From Rhizophagus irregularis (taxonomy: Eukaryota; Glomeromycota; Glomeromycetes; Glomerales; Glomeraceae): a stretch of 64,000 nucleotides of DNA. The notes beneath the pieces are model-generated. The model was given only the letters and a program-made list of their open reading frames with translations. It had not been told where the DNA came from and did no database searches. The stretch lies in NCBI RefSeq assembly GCF_026210795.1, contig NC_089440.1, positions 4,774,001 to 4,838,000 on the forward strand, read 5' to 3'. Both the position numbers and the translations under genes were made by a program. This document shows positions 10,799 through 21,689 of this stretch, one piece after another. Position 1 is the stretch's first letter; each line of letters begins with the position of its first letter.

Positions 10799-12447
10799 AT
10801 GGATGAAATTAAACTAAGTGATGACGTAATTGAACAAATAAAAGATTTCACCCATTGGAAATTGACTGAAGAACAAGAATCGCTAATTGATAAACTAATA
10901 ACAGACAAAGAATTAAAGAAATGCTATAAAAGATATGGTTTATGTGAAAATTGTAAACAGCCTAGAACAAGATTTTTTTATTATTGCAATTATTGTATAT
11001 TTCAACCAAATTTCAAAAATTGGACAAGTGGAAATCATGACGTTGATGAATTTATTCAAAAAGCACAATTAAAAGCTAGTTCTTACGATAAAATCATAGA
11101 GTGGATTGAATATGATAAATTTGAAGATGTTAAATATTTAGCAAAAGGGGGTTTTGGAACTACTTTTAAAGCAGTTTGGAAAGAAGGTCATATTAGTGAT
11201 TGGGATTATAATAATAATAAATGGAGAAGAAAAAGTGAAACAAAAGTTGCTTTAAAGTGTTTGCACAATTCCCAAGATATTACAGCAGATTTTTTAAAAG
11301 AAGTAAGATATTTTTTATTGATTTTAGTATTATTAGCCTTTATAAATGTTAAACTAACTATAATTTTCTTTTAAGGTTGAATCAAATATTTTAGTATATA
11401 ATGTTGGTTGGATAGTTCGTTGTTTTGGTATTACCAAAGATCCAAAAACAAATGATTTTATGATGGTAATGGAATTAAAGGATGGTAGTTTAAGACAGTA
11501 TTTAAACAATTACTTCATTTCAATGAATTGGAATAAAAAGTTGCATAATTTACAAGGTATTGCATCTAGTCTTAAAGATATTCATAATAAAGGATTAATT
11601 CATCATGATTTTCATTGTGGGAATATATTAAACGATGAGCATGGAACGGCTTTTGTTACTGATTTGGGATTATGTCAACCTGCTAATGTCAAATCCTCTC
11701 AAAATAGTAATAAAAAAATATATGGAGTATTACCTTATGTAGCTCCAGAAGTTTTAAGAGGAAATGAATATACTCATAAAAGTGATATTTATGGATTTGG
11801 AATCATTGCATATGAAATTTGTACAGGTTTCCCTCCTTATTATGATATACCTCATGATGAATTCTTGGCAATGAAAATTTGTAAGGGATTGAGGCCAACG
11901 TCTAATTATAAAATTCCTCAATTAATTTTTGACATTATTAATCAATGTTGGAATGCAGACTCTTTAAAACGACCTGATGCAAATGAATTGCATGAGTTAA
12001 TAATGAAATTATTTCGTGATATTGCTGACAATAAAGTGGATTCTGTAGTTTATGGGCAAGTTAAAGAAGCAGATGAAATTAATAAAGAGTCATCTTCAAC
12101 AGTTCAATCACCATTATCATTATCATCTACTAGTGCTAGTCTTTTATATACAACACATCCCCAAGCAGTTTACACAAGTAGACTTTTAGATTTTAAAAAT
12201 CTTCCAGAACCAAAAAATGCTGATAATAATGATTTTCATGGAGTAGAATATTCAGGTAAACACATATAGTTTTCTTATAATAATTTAAATAAGTTTTATA
12301 ATTCTGACAATAATATTTATAGATTCTTTAAAAGTTGATTTTACTAAGCTTGATATTAATTCTAAAGGTAATTTCTTTTGCATGTGATTTTTTGGTCTAT
12401 TAGATTTTAATTAAACTATTTTTGTTATTATAGATGAAAGAAATTAA
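10799..12447 (+). CDS. TKL-like protein kinase with N-terminal Zn-ribbon (kinase C, intact)
   Basis: Exons 10799-11302, 11376-12255, 12323-12367 and 12434-12447 give a 480-aa protein with no lesion. The ATG at 10799 starts MDEIKLSDDVIEQIKDF. The Zn-ribbon-like cysteines are CENCKQP and YYCNYC. The kinase motifs are KGGFGTTFKAVWK, VALKCLH, catalytic loop HHDFHCGN (His in place of the HRD arginine), TDLGLCQPANV and APEVLRGNEYT. The tail has THPQAVYTSRLLDFKNLPEPKN, and exon 4 ends SKDERN. Lysine, catalytic Asp, Asn and the Asp of DLG are all present, so activity is plausible. It is very close to the decayed copy at 38248, which reads as a recent duplicate. Its 3' flank contains a TAGAG-type MITE with a second element nested in it. 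Confidence 0.9.
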
Positions 12448-12941
12448 AACACATTTAACTTTAATGGAAATATTTTGTATATAAAAAAAACACATCAAAT
12501 TTAATTTTATTTTGAACTTGAAGATAGTCTGTAATATTATTTTGGGATATTTTATGGAAATATAGTAAGGCTGATAATTTATCATCTGAAAGATTGAAGA
12601 TTAGCATTGTAATAAATTTATAAATTTTTTTTTATTAATAAATTTGATCACATTAAATTATCTAAAATTTATAATAAATAAATCAATTGTATTAATAAGT
12701 GTTAAATTTAATGTGAAAATTACTTTTTAGTGATGTCTTTATATTACAGAAAAGAACATCCACTAGAAGTTTATGTGTAAATTGTGGCTTGAGTATGTAC
12801 GTTATATAAGAATGTTTTTTGCATTAAATAAATTATGGATTATTGCGAAATAAAATTATTTTTATATGATAGAAAGTATAAAATGAGATTTAAAATATTT
12901 GAAGTTAAATAATCAACTTAAAATTTTAGCTTTTTTTATTT
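12448..12941. other. 3' flank of kinase C, shared with other copies
   Basis: This non-coding flank resembles the sequence downstream of the copies ending at 26467, 49876 and 53836. Shared pieces include a TAAATTATCTAAAATTAATAA-like tract and a TTTGAAGTTRATAATC-like tract just before the TAGAG element. Confidence 0.5.
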
Positions 12942-14072
12942 TAGAGGTTGGAACTGATTAACGTTAATCGATTAATTAATTAACTATTAAGCAATAAGCC
13001 GATTAAAATTATCTAAATCATAATTCTCAAATTATAATGCAGCACAGAAATGATGAAATATCGGTCACATATTCTCCAAACTCAAATTTTAACAAACGAA
13101 CTTTTTTATTGATGCTTTGATAATAAGATTATTAAAATATGAGTAATATAATTTTCAGCCAAAAACAGCTTCTAATTCAGTGTTCGGAAATGACCTGGTC
13201 ATTTGACCATTTTTCGGATTAGGAGTCATTTGGTCAAATGACACCCCATCATTTGGCATTTGGCATTTGAATTATTCGCGAAATGACAAATGCCAAATGA
13301 TTGGGTATCATTTGACTGTCATTTGCGTCCTTTGTCATTTGGTCATTTGTCATTAAAATATTTAAAGATTATTGGACAATTTATAATCACGTGATGTACA
13401 AAAAAGGAAGGACGTAATCGAAATAATCACAAACAGAATCAATTTCACCAAATTATTTATTTTTTACTGTAATCTGAAAATAATAAATAACACAACCATA
13501 ATTATTAAAGTGATAATATCTGATATGTTATTTATTATATATAATTTTATTATATAATTATATGCATAAATAAATATTATGGCCATCTTATGATTAAATA
13601 AAGACAACAATTATATATAAAAATGGTGAAAAATGGGATCCACTACATGTGTTACAATTAAATATTTTATTGCAAAATCAATTAACTTTTATCTGTGTGG
13701 ATAAAATGATCATTAGTGAAATAATTATAAGTGAAATAATCCTGTCTATAATAATATTATTAACAAATAATAACCTGTAAAATAATAACAAAATCACGTG
13801 ATTAAAAAATCTTTACTACTATTGGAACTTTTTTGATTATATATATTAAACCAATTTTGTTTTAATATTTTTGTTTTCTTAATTAAAATAAACAAAATAA
13901 TTAATAAAAATTCTCAGAATATTTAATATTTTTCAAATGACTTAAATGACAGGTCATTTGAGTTGCAAATGACAAATGACAAATGACTTGTCATTTGAGT
14001 CATTTGTTCATTTCAAGTCATTTGCCAAACACTGTTCTAATTGGTTAAAGTTTTTTGATTATTTAAACCTCT
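12942..14072. mobile_element. Degenerate TAGAG-type MITE, interrupted by a nested element
   Basis: The left end TAGAGGTTGGAACTGATTAA is followed by ATCGATTAATTAATTAAC. After the nested 857-bp element the sequence resumes with a degenerate right end, about TTGATTATTTAAACCTCTTA. The intact relative at 24475-24855 shows the family's 8-bp target duplication. The right border here is approximate. Confidence 0.5.
13178..14034. mobile_element. Non-autonomous hAT-like element, 857 bp, 8-bp target duplication
   Basis: The ends are CAGTGTTCGGAAATGAC (13178) and the complement of CAGTGTTTGGCAAATGAC (to 14034). They are flanked by perfect 8-bp copies TTCTAATT (13170-13177, 14035-14042). Both subterminal zones are dense with CATTTGAC/CAAATGAC in both orientations, a common layout for hAT transposase binding sites. 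The centre (13370-13930) is AT-rich without a transposase frame, so it depends on another element for movement. Confidence 0.85.
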
Positions 14073-14408
14073 TATATTTTAGAGTTTAAAACATGCACTT
14101 GCATTTTGAGTTAACTCATCAAATTAAACTTGCACTCAGAGATTCTTTTACATACTAAAAGAGTATTTATAGATTGATATAGTGACTTTAGCGTTTAACT
14201 ACATTTTTACAATTTTAATTGTTTATAATTTTTACGAAATGTTTATATTTTTCATTAATTCGTATAATAAAGCCAAGAAATACTCGGCAAATAAAATGGT
14301 AGTGAGAACCTTTAGCAGATTAGATTTTTAATATCAAATTAATTAAAGGAGTAAGCAAAACAATGGCTAGGCGCCACAAAATCACGTGGGAAGAAAGTTT
14401 ATAAAGTA

Positions 14409-14543
14409 ATGATAACAGCTCTTTCACCATTTACTATTCCAGAAAGTACAAAGAGTGCAGTACATCATTATTACCGAATAGGAAAAAAAATAGGATCCGT
14501 CTTCTACTCTGAGAATTATTCCATGAATCCATGTTATGATTAA
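14409..14543 (+). other. Small ORF of unknown status (44 aa)
   Basis: The frame reads MITALSPFTIPESTKSAVHH and continues YYRIGKKIGSVFYSENYS. Its composition is less skewed than that of surrounding random frames, which hints at a remnant or small exon. I do not recognise a family and no splice context decides its limits. Confidence 0.2.
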
Positions 14544-15309
14544 TTATTTTTTTTTTCTGCAAATAAACATGAAAAGGTATTATAGGATTTTTGTTGGAAA
14601 ATGGATTTATTCTATATCTGATATAAATAAATTATACTCTCTAATAAAAATCTGCGATGTGAAATAATTAAAATAAAATAAATTTTTGTATTCTGTGAAT
14701 TTTTTATTTAAAATAAATGTTGCTAACTACTCATCCTATTCTATTTTTATTATTTAATAGAAAAAAAAGAAATTTTCATTATTTAAATTTTACGATATTT
14801 GTGAATCTGTAAATCTATATAACTGGTATGTAACAATGTAACATGAAAAACGCGTGATAGATCTATTCCACATTTGGTTGGTTTGCTGTCGGGTCATGTG
14901 TAAGTTCTGGGTTAATCATATTTCTCTCCCAATGACAGAATGTGGAAATTTTTTTCAAACCGAAATTTTTTTCATATTTTTTATTTTTTCGGACGACCTT
15001 GGCCGTTAAAACTGTCGTTGGGCTCCATCACTTTCGTCAATGGTGTCCGTCAGATCAGTTCATACTGAGGAAGAATTTTTTTTTTAATCCTTTTTTTTAT
15101 TTTCAGTTACCGAAAATAAAATTTTTTAATTTTTTATTTACAGTTTTTTTTTTCAATATTCAAAATTTTTAATATTCTTTAAATATATATTTTCTCTTAA
15201 ATTTTTTGTAAGTTCACTTGACTTCTCTTATTTAAAGTTTTCCCTTTTTTTTATTTTTTATAAAAAAGTATTTATTTCATTATTTTTAAAACTTTATGAT
15301 TTAGGCTTT

Positions 15310-15660
15310 CTTTTTTTTTATAGCACATTGGGTTTCTTTTTTGTAGGACCAAACTCTCGAAGACTTAAATGAATCTCAGACTCTAGATCAGTATGATAAT
15401 ATAGATAGACTCTGAAAAAATAAAAAATAAATTATAAATTAATTTAATACAATTTTTTCTTTCTTTTTTTGTAGCACACTGGATTTCTTTTTTGTAGGAC
15501 AAACTCTCGAAGACTTAATGAATCCAGACTACTGGAAGTACTATATGGGGAGTTATACCTTCGATTGTATTAAAAAAATGTAGTAACATTAATTTGTTTT
15601 TTTGTTGTTTTAAACCGCTGAACATTCTGGAGACTTGAACGAACCTGGATTTAGTACTGT
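15310..15660. repeat. Three degenerate modules: pyrimidine tract plus CTCTCGAAGACTTAATGAA
   Basis: Modules start near 15310, 15465 and 15600. The first two share a T-rich tract, TAGCACAYTGG, TTTCTTTTTTGTAGGAC and CAAACTCTCGAAGACTTAA. The third keeps GGAGACTTGAACGAA. Each looks like a polypyrimidine-AG followed by an exon-like piece, spaced about 150 bp. The function is unknown. Confidence 0.5.
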
Positions 15661-17226
15661 CACATTTAAATTCCATTGTTTACATCATTTCAAAGGCTAA
15701 TTTTCTAATGAATTTCCTTTATGATAAAAAAATTTAATTTAAACCCCTAATAATAGAAACTATATAATAATAAAGAAAATAAAAATGTGGATTACTGATA
15801 CATTAATATTTTTTTCTAATTTCCTAACAAAAAAATTTTTTTTTTTGAATTTTCTAACGAAAAAAAAATGATAGAAAATATTTTCTTACAAAAATAAAAA
15901 TTAATTAAAAAAAATAATATTTTCTGATTTTCTAAAAAAAAAAATGAAAAAAAAAATGTTTTTTATAATTTTCTTAAAATAAATTTTTCTAACAGAAAAA
16001 CCGAAAAAAAATTATTTATTATTATTTTTTTTTTTATGGGTCAATTTTACTACACGCTGGAAGTGTTTTACGACATAATACCTTTTAAGGTCTTTAACCA
16101 ATAACGTCATAGATCATTAGAATATGAATAGTATTTAGGAGGTTTGTGATTTTTAATGCTAAATCACTTTGTTCTAGGGAGATGATTGCTCTTGCATAAT
16201 TTACATAATTTTGGAATAATAGTAATATGCGAGTATAATAGAAAAAATTTACAAATATTTAGTGTTTATTGTAAGGAGCTCTGGAATGATTATACTACAA
16301 AAGCCCAATTTGTCGTACATAATTATTTTTTTTTTGAACTTGTTTAATATGCAAAGGAAAAAAAAAATTTTTTTTTTATCTTCCACTTTTGTGCAAATAA
16401 TTTCTTCACTTTATTTCTGTTTCCTTTCTCGTTAGTTTGTACTTTCCATCATTATCTTTCATACTGAAATGTTTATATTTACGCCAAATACTTATAGATA
16501 TCGATCATATGGATACAACTAAATAAGTAAATAATGATAAAGTCAAATGACTTTTTACCATAGAATCATGGTATATTCCACGAAAAAAGATCTAGAAATA
16601 CTTTTCGTACCACCAATTTATAATTCAGATAAATAAAATACGTATCGACCCTACCTTTCAAAATTTTCAATTTCATTATCTTATTAATACTTTTTTTATA
16701 ACTTATGCCACTGGCATAAAATTCATAACGAAAATTTGAATTATATTTATATTCTCACAGAAAAATCTTGAATTCTTTCTATTTCACTTTAAATAACTTT
16801 ATTGGCTATTTAAAGTCTTCAATAAATGAAACTAATAGAGTAATCACTAAAAATAAAATAAAGTTTATTATTTGAAAAAAGCAAAAATTTTTAAAAATTC
16901 TATACAATAAACATATTCTTAAAAAAAAAACAAAACATAAAAAAAACGAATAAAAAATGTTTCTTATTTGTGATAAAAAATATTAGTAATTTTCTTGTTT
17001 TTTTTTGCTTACTGATTAAAAAGGTTAAAAATAACCACTGCAATTTCTTAATTTACCTAGCAGAAAAGTGATGGGAAAATAAATAGAGTGATAGGGAGAT
17101 AAAGTGCTAACCTTATTATACTTCCATCAAATGAATAATAACACTATAATATTATCAGTTATCATCAAGTTTACAATAAAATAAATAAAATAACAAAATA
17201 AAAAAAATATGAATAAATTCTAGTTA

Positions 17227-17532
17227 TTTTACATTTTGAAAATTTTCATTTAAAGTAATATGTGTTTCATCTATAATAAAAAAAATAGTTTACCAATTAA
17301 ATTTAATAGATCAAAAAAATCACATGCAAAAATAATTACCTTTAGAATTAATATCAAGTTTACTAAAATCCATTTTTAATGAATCTAAAATATTAGCTGT
17401 TAGTTTTATAAAACTTAACTTATTATGACAAATTATTCATTATTATCATCATTTTTCGGTTCTGGAAGATTTTTAAAATTTAGAAGTCTACTTGTATAAA
17501 TTGCTTGAGTATGTGTTGTATATAAGAGATTA
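17227..17532 (-). pseudogene. Out-of-frame 3' part of kinase B
   Basis: This is the remainder of the kinase B locus: the conserved tail (TQAIYTSRLLNFKNLPEPKN), exon 3 (TCATTAAAAATGGATTTTAG) and a degenerate exon 4. An 11-bp deletion near 17573, relative to the paralogues, puts all of it out of frame with the kinase domain. Confidence 0.75.
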
Positions 17533-18858
17533 CTAGTAGATGATAATGGTAATTGAACTGTTAAAGATGACTTCATCTGCTTCTTTAACTTGCCCATAAA
17601 TTACAGAATTCACTTTATTGACCCCAATATCCATATGCAAATCCAATATTAACTCTCGTAATTCATTTGCATTAGGTCGTTTTAAAGGGTCTGCATCCCA
17701 ACATTGATTAATTATATCAACAATTAATTGAGGAATTTCATAATTAGACTTTGGCCTCAACCCATTACAAATTTTCATTGCTAAGAATTCATCATGAGCT
17801 ATATCATAATAAGGAGGGAAACCTGTACAAATTTCATATGCAATGATTCCAAATCCATAAATATCACTTTTTTGAGTATATTCTTTTCCTCTTAAAACTT
17901 CTGGAGCTACATAAGGTAATACCCCATATATTTTTTTATTACTATTTTGAGAGGATTTGACATTTGCCGGTTGACATAATCCCAAATCAGTAATATAAGA
18001 TTCTCGATCAAAATTGCTTAATATATTCCCACAATGAAAATCTTGATGAATTAATCCTTTATTATGAATATCTTCAAGACCAACTGCAATACAAAATAAA
18101 CTCCGCAACTTTCGATTCCAATCCAGTGAAATAAAGTTGTTATTTAAATGTTGTCTTAAGCTACCATTTTTTAATTCCATCACCATTATAAAATTATTTA
18201 TTTTTGGATCTTTGGTAATACCAAAACAACGAACTATATAATTAGTACAAATTACTAAAATATTTGATTCAACCTTAAAAGAAAATTATAGTTAGTTTAA
18301 CATTTATAAAGGCTAATAATACTAAAATAAAAAATATCTTACTTCTTTTAAAAAATCTGCTGTAATATCTTGTGAATTATGTAAGCACTTTAAAGCGACT
18401 TTTGCTTCACCTTTTCTTTCCAATTCATCTTGATGATTCTTCCAAGGACCATCTTTCCAAACTGCTTTAAAAGTAGTTCCAAATCCCCCTTTTGCTAAAT
18501 ATTCAACATCTTCAAATTTATCATATTCAATCCATTCTATGACTTGATAATATTCCTTAGCATTTAATTGTGCTTTTTGAATAAACTCATCAACGTCATG
18601 ATTTCCACTTGTCCAATTTTTGAAATTCTGTTGAAAATATTGTGATTTACATAACTGACAATAAAAAAAACCAGTTTTAGGCTGCTTAAAAATTTTACAT
18701 AAACCATATTGCTTATAACATTCTTTTAATTTTTCGTCTGTTATTAATTTATCAATTAACGAATTCTGTTCTTCAGTCAATTCCCAATAATCGAAGTCTT
18801 TTATTTGTTCAATTACATCATCACTTAGGCAATACAAAGTGATAAAAATGGTTTTCAT
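17533..18858 (-). CDS. Kinase B: TKL-like kinase with MITE-derived start codon and truncated tail
   Basis: Exons 18858-18343 and 18273-17533 give 418 aa. The ancestral start (19073, MDEIKL) is cut off by a 227-bp MITE at 18828-19054. Reading in from that ATG hits a stop inside the element. The element's own inner end supplies an in-frame ATG (18858), encoding MKTIFITLYC before the family sequence LSDDVIEQIKDF. The kinase domain is complete: KGGFGTTFKAVWK, VALKCLH, HQDFHCGN, TDLGLCQPANV, APEVLRGKEYT. The Zn-ribbon has lost one cysteine (CKIF for CKxC). An 11-bp deletion after EADE changes the end to VIFNSSITIIIY, so the conserved tail is lost. Whether it is translated from the new ATG is inference; it may equally be a young pseudogene. 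Confidence 0.7.
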
Positions 18859-19054
18859 ATCCCGGCCGGGTCAGTTTTTGTTAAGTCAAAAAAAAAATTT
18901 TTTATATTATTACTATGCCGGGTGAGAATTTTTTAAAAATTGAAAAAAAATTTCACATATAAAATTTTTGAAAAAAAAAAATTAAAAGCCGGGTTGCCGG
19001 GTTATTGATGTAATTTTTATATTATGAAAACCATTTTTACCACTTTGTGTCGCC
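18828..19054. mobile_element. PIF/Harbinger-like MITE, 227 bp, inserted after codon 6 of kinase B
   Basis: About 32-bp terminal inverted repeats start GGCAATACAAAGTGATAAAA on one side and GGCGACACAAAGTGGTAAAA on the other, and both run on to ATGGTTTTCATA. They are flanked by TTA on both sides (18825-18827, 19055-19057). GGC ends with a 3-bp TTA/TAA duplication match the PIF/Harbinger superfamily. The interior has CCCGGC motifs and no transposase. The empty site is visible in the paralogous kinases, so the borders are firm. Confidence 0.85.
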
Positions 19055-19280
19055 TTAATTTAATTTCATCCATTTTATTAAATAATTTTTAAACAAAAAA
19101 TATATTATTAATTCGTATGTAAAAATTATTAAAAAATAATAAAGGAAAAGAAAAAAATGAAAAAAAAGTGGTGAAACGTTATTTTATGTTGAATGATTTC
19201 AAGATCGGCGACAAAATTGTGAAACAAGACTAGTTAAAATACACAAAGAAACACAATAATCTGATCGGTAATTAAATTTA
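19055..19280 (-). promoter_or_regulatory. Ancestral start and conserved upstream block of kinase B
   Basis: The original ATG (19073) and the family upstream block remain here. CATAAAATAACGTTTCACCAC lies in reverse complement at about 19168-19209 with GATCTTGAAATC beside it. Transcripts from this promoter would read through the MITE before reaching the new ATG. Confidence 0.6.
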
Positions 19281-21689
19281 TCCAATTTTGGAAATAAGGG
19301 TTTTTATTTAAATTTTCTATAAAATATTTTAAAATATAGGGAGTATTATGTAATTAAAAAGTTGTGAATTGCAATGAAATAAATTTTTTTCATAAGTAAA
19401 ACTAAATTTATGAAAAAATAACTTCTATATTGAGAAAAAGGTAAACTGTATGTATATATTCGTTATTTTGAATATGAAAATTTAGTTAAATAGTTGAAAT
19501 TGGCAGAGGAGCTTTTGGTAAAGTGAGTAAATCAAGTTTGGTTAATACAGGATTAGCGGCACTGTCAAGTATGAGCTTAATGAAATTAATACTAGGAAAC
19601 GGGAACCGGAGCTTCGTCTGCGCGGTTTTAGTGGCGTCTGCGTTAAATTATAATTGTGACATTTAAAAAAAAAAAAATTTTAAACTAAATTTGCAAAAAT
19701 CGGAACACAACTAAATTGCTTATATAATAAATTGTATTACATAATATCGCATTATTTGTCAATAAGTTGTACTACTAAGTTTTTTATTTTTTGTATCGAA
19801 CATCAAATCACGTGAGCACGAAGTTTAAAATAGGCTCTTATTATAATAGAAATAGACTATACACGAATTTTAAGTTTTTTTTATTAATTGTTTAAAGAAA
19901 GATAACAATTGCAGATTATTTAGAACGTGAAATAACTAGAAAACGTAAAATTAGAGAAAACGAAACTGCACGAAGTGTCATGCATGTGACCGCGAAAGTA
20001 AAAGTAAAATAGAGCAGCTGAATCTCCAGAAAAACGTCAAGAGAAAGAAATCAAAAGAGGTAATGAAAGGCACTGAATAAAGAACGTATTTTGAAAGATG
20101 TAAATGAACGATCAAGGAAATGAATAAAGTTTGTATTTCAATAGTGTAACTTGTTATAAAATAAAATAATAAATGCAATTGTAAAAAATAAAAATAGCAT
20201 TCCTCTTGAAATCGAATCACTTCTGACTCAATCATGAACTCTTGCAAAAATTTCGAGACGTAATAAATAAAATTGAGAAAACTTTATCCCGCTTACAACG
20301 AACGTTTTCCATCGATCAAATTGATCAGGGAGAGTGTCGGTGCTATTATAGTGATAAAACTATTCTAAAAAGATTTTCAAATGGTTTAAGAGTGAGACAT
20401 TTCAAAAATTTTAAAAAAATAGCACAATTTTTTTTTCTGTTCTATCGACGATCGACCTAAAAGATATATAGATCAGCCAATCAGAATCGTCTCACGTGGC
20501 AGACAGACGGAGGTGGGGATCAACTTTTTATGTTGTACCGTACACTAGGGTGAAATCAAGAATCATATTAATTAACAATTTTTTTGGTAAATGTATACAT
20601 TTTAAAAAGACGACAATGATACAAATCATCTAAAGTGGAGATTTCTTTACAAGGAAGTTGCCTCACTTGCCTGGTAGACCATATGATAAAATTATATAAC
20701 AATTTTTTTCGGTCCTCTTTTATTGAATTAATCAGTGATTTTATATTCCTAAATAACGAAACATTTTTATTTAGTTCATTATCATGAATTCAGGATTTAA
20801 AAGTCTCATATAGATCATATAGATCATATAGATTTTATAGATTTTACTTTATGTAAGAATTCTTTAACCATCTGCCCAAATACATTATTAATCAATTTCG
20901 TTTATTTGATAAACATTTGATATTAAAGGAATAATATTTGAGACAAAGAGATTTAAAATATTTTTTTACAAGAAAATTTACTATAATATTGACCGTAATG
21001 CTTATGCTTGTAACTGAAAATTTTATGTTCGGAATGCAATTACTAAGATCTTAATAATGTTTGAAGTTTGCTTAATCAAAAAAAAAATAATAATAATAAT
21101 TAAATCAAATCATTTATTATAAACCATTTTATTATTTTTTTATAAATAATGTTATAAAATTATATATAAGAAAATAAAATTTAGATATATCAGACTGCAT
21201 AGATGTAAAATATTTTTGAAAAATAAAATCATTATAAATTTAGATATACTATTCCTTTTTATTTTGTTTAAAAATAAAAATTATTTTTTAAATTAAAATT
21301 GAAAATTATCGAAATATTTGAACATTTTTGAAACATTTTCTTTTTAATATAACCAAAAATAAAGCTTCAAGAATAAAAATGTAGTTTGTTTTACATTTTC
21401 ACAATATATACTTTGACGTTTAACAAAAATAAAATTTTTTATTGCTCCATAATGATATTAAATACAATTAGTATTAATATGGTTAATTTTTAGGCTAAAA
21501 TTTTATGTGTATGATGATTTATTTAATATAATAATATATTTTTTAATCATTGCGTGAATTTTTAAAAATAAAACTTGTTATTTTGCTATTCTAAATAATA
21601 TTTTTCAATGACTATAAATAGACCAAACTTAACCATACTCTAAGATAGGACACATAATAGTTTAGTTTTAGAAATCCATTATTAATTGT
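19281..21689. other. Intergenic stretch with one kinase glycine-loop fragment
   Basis: Apart from the fragment at 19493-19576 I see no gene. Frames at 19978-20247 and 20242-20460 do not resemble proteins I know. A short AGATCATAT triplication lies near 20815-20840. GC is locally higher near 19590-19650 and 20270-20530, possibly old element debris. Confidence 0.4.
19493..19576 (+). pseudogene. Kinase glycine-loop fragment
   Basis: The frame reads VEIGRGAFGKVSKSSLVNTG then LAALSSM. IGRGxFGKV is a protein-kinase glycine loop, and AALSSM sits where VALKSM is expected, so the ATP-binding lysine is lost. Nothing kinase-like follows. It is an isolated remnant of another kinase subfamily. Confidence 0.6.

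Larger units (their letters stand above)
14073..17226. other. Gene-poor AT-rich stretch
   Basis: It contains a possible 44-codon ORF (14409-14543) and three degenerate pyrimidine-tract modules (15310-15660). Long A/T homopolymer runs lie at 15800-16040. No other gene could be supported. Confidence 0.45.

Noticed and set aside
19600-20530. Locally GC-richer region as a gene
   Set aside because: All frames are short and unfamiliar. The CTAGGAAACGG string here also occurs near 9058, suggesting element debris, but no ends could be paired.
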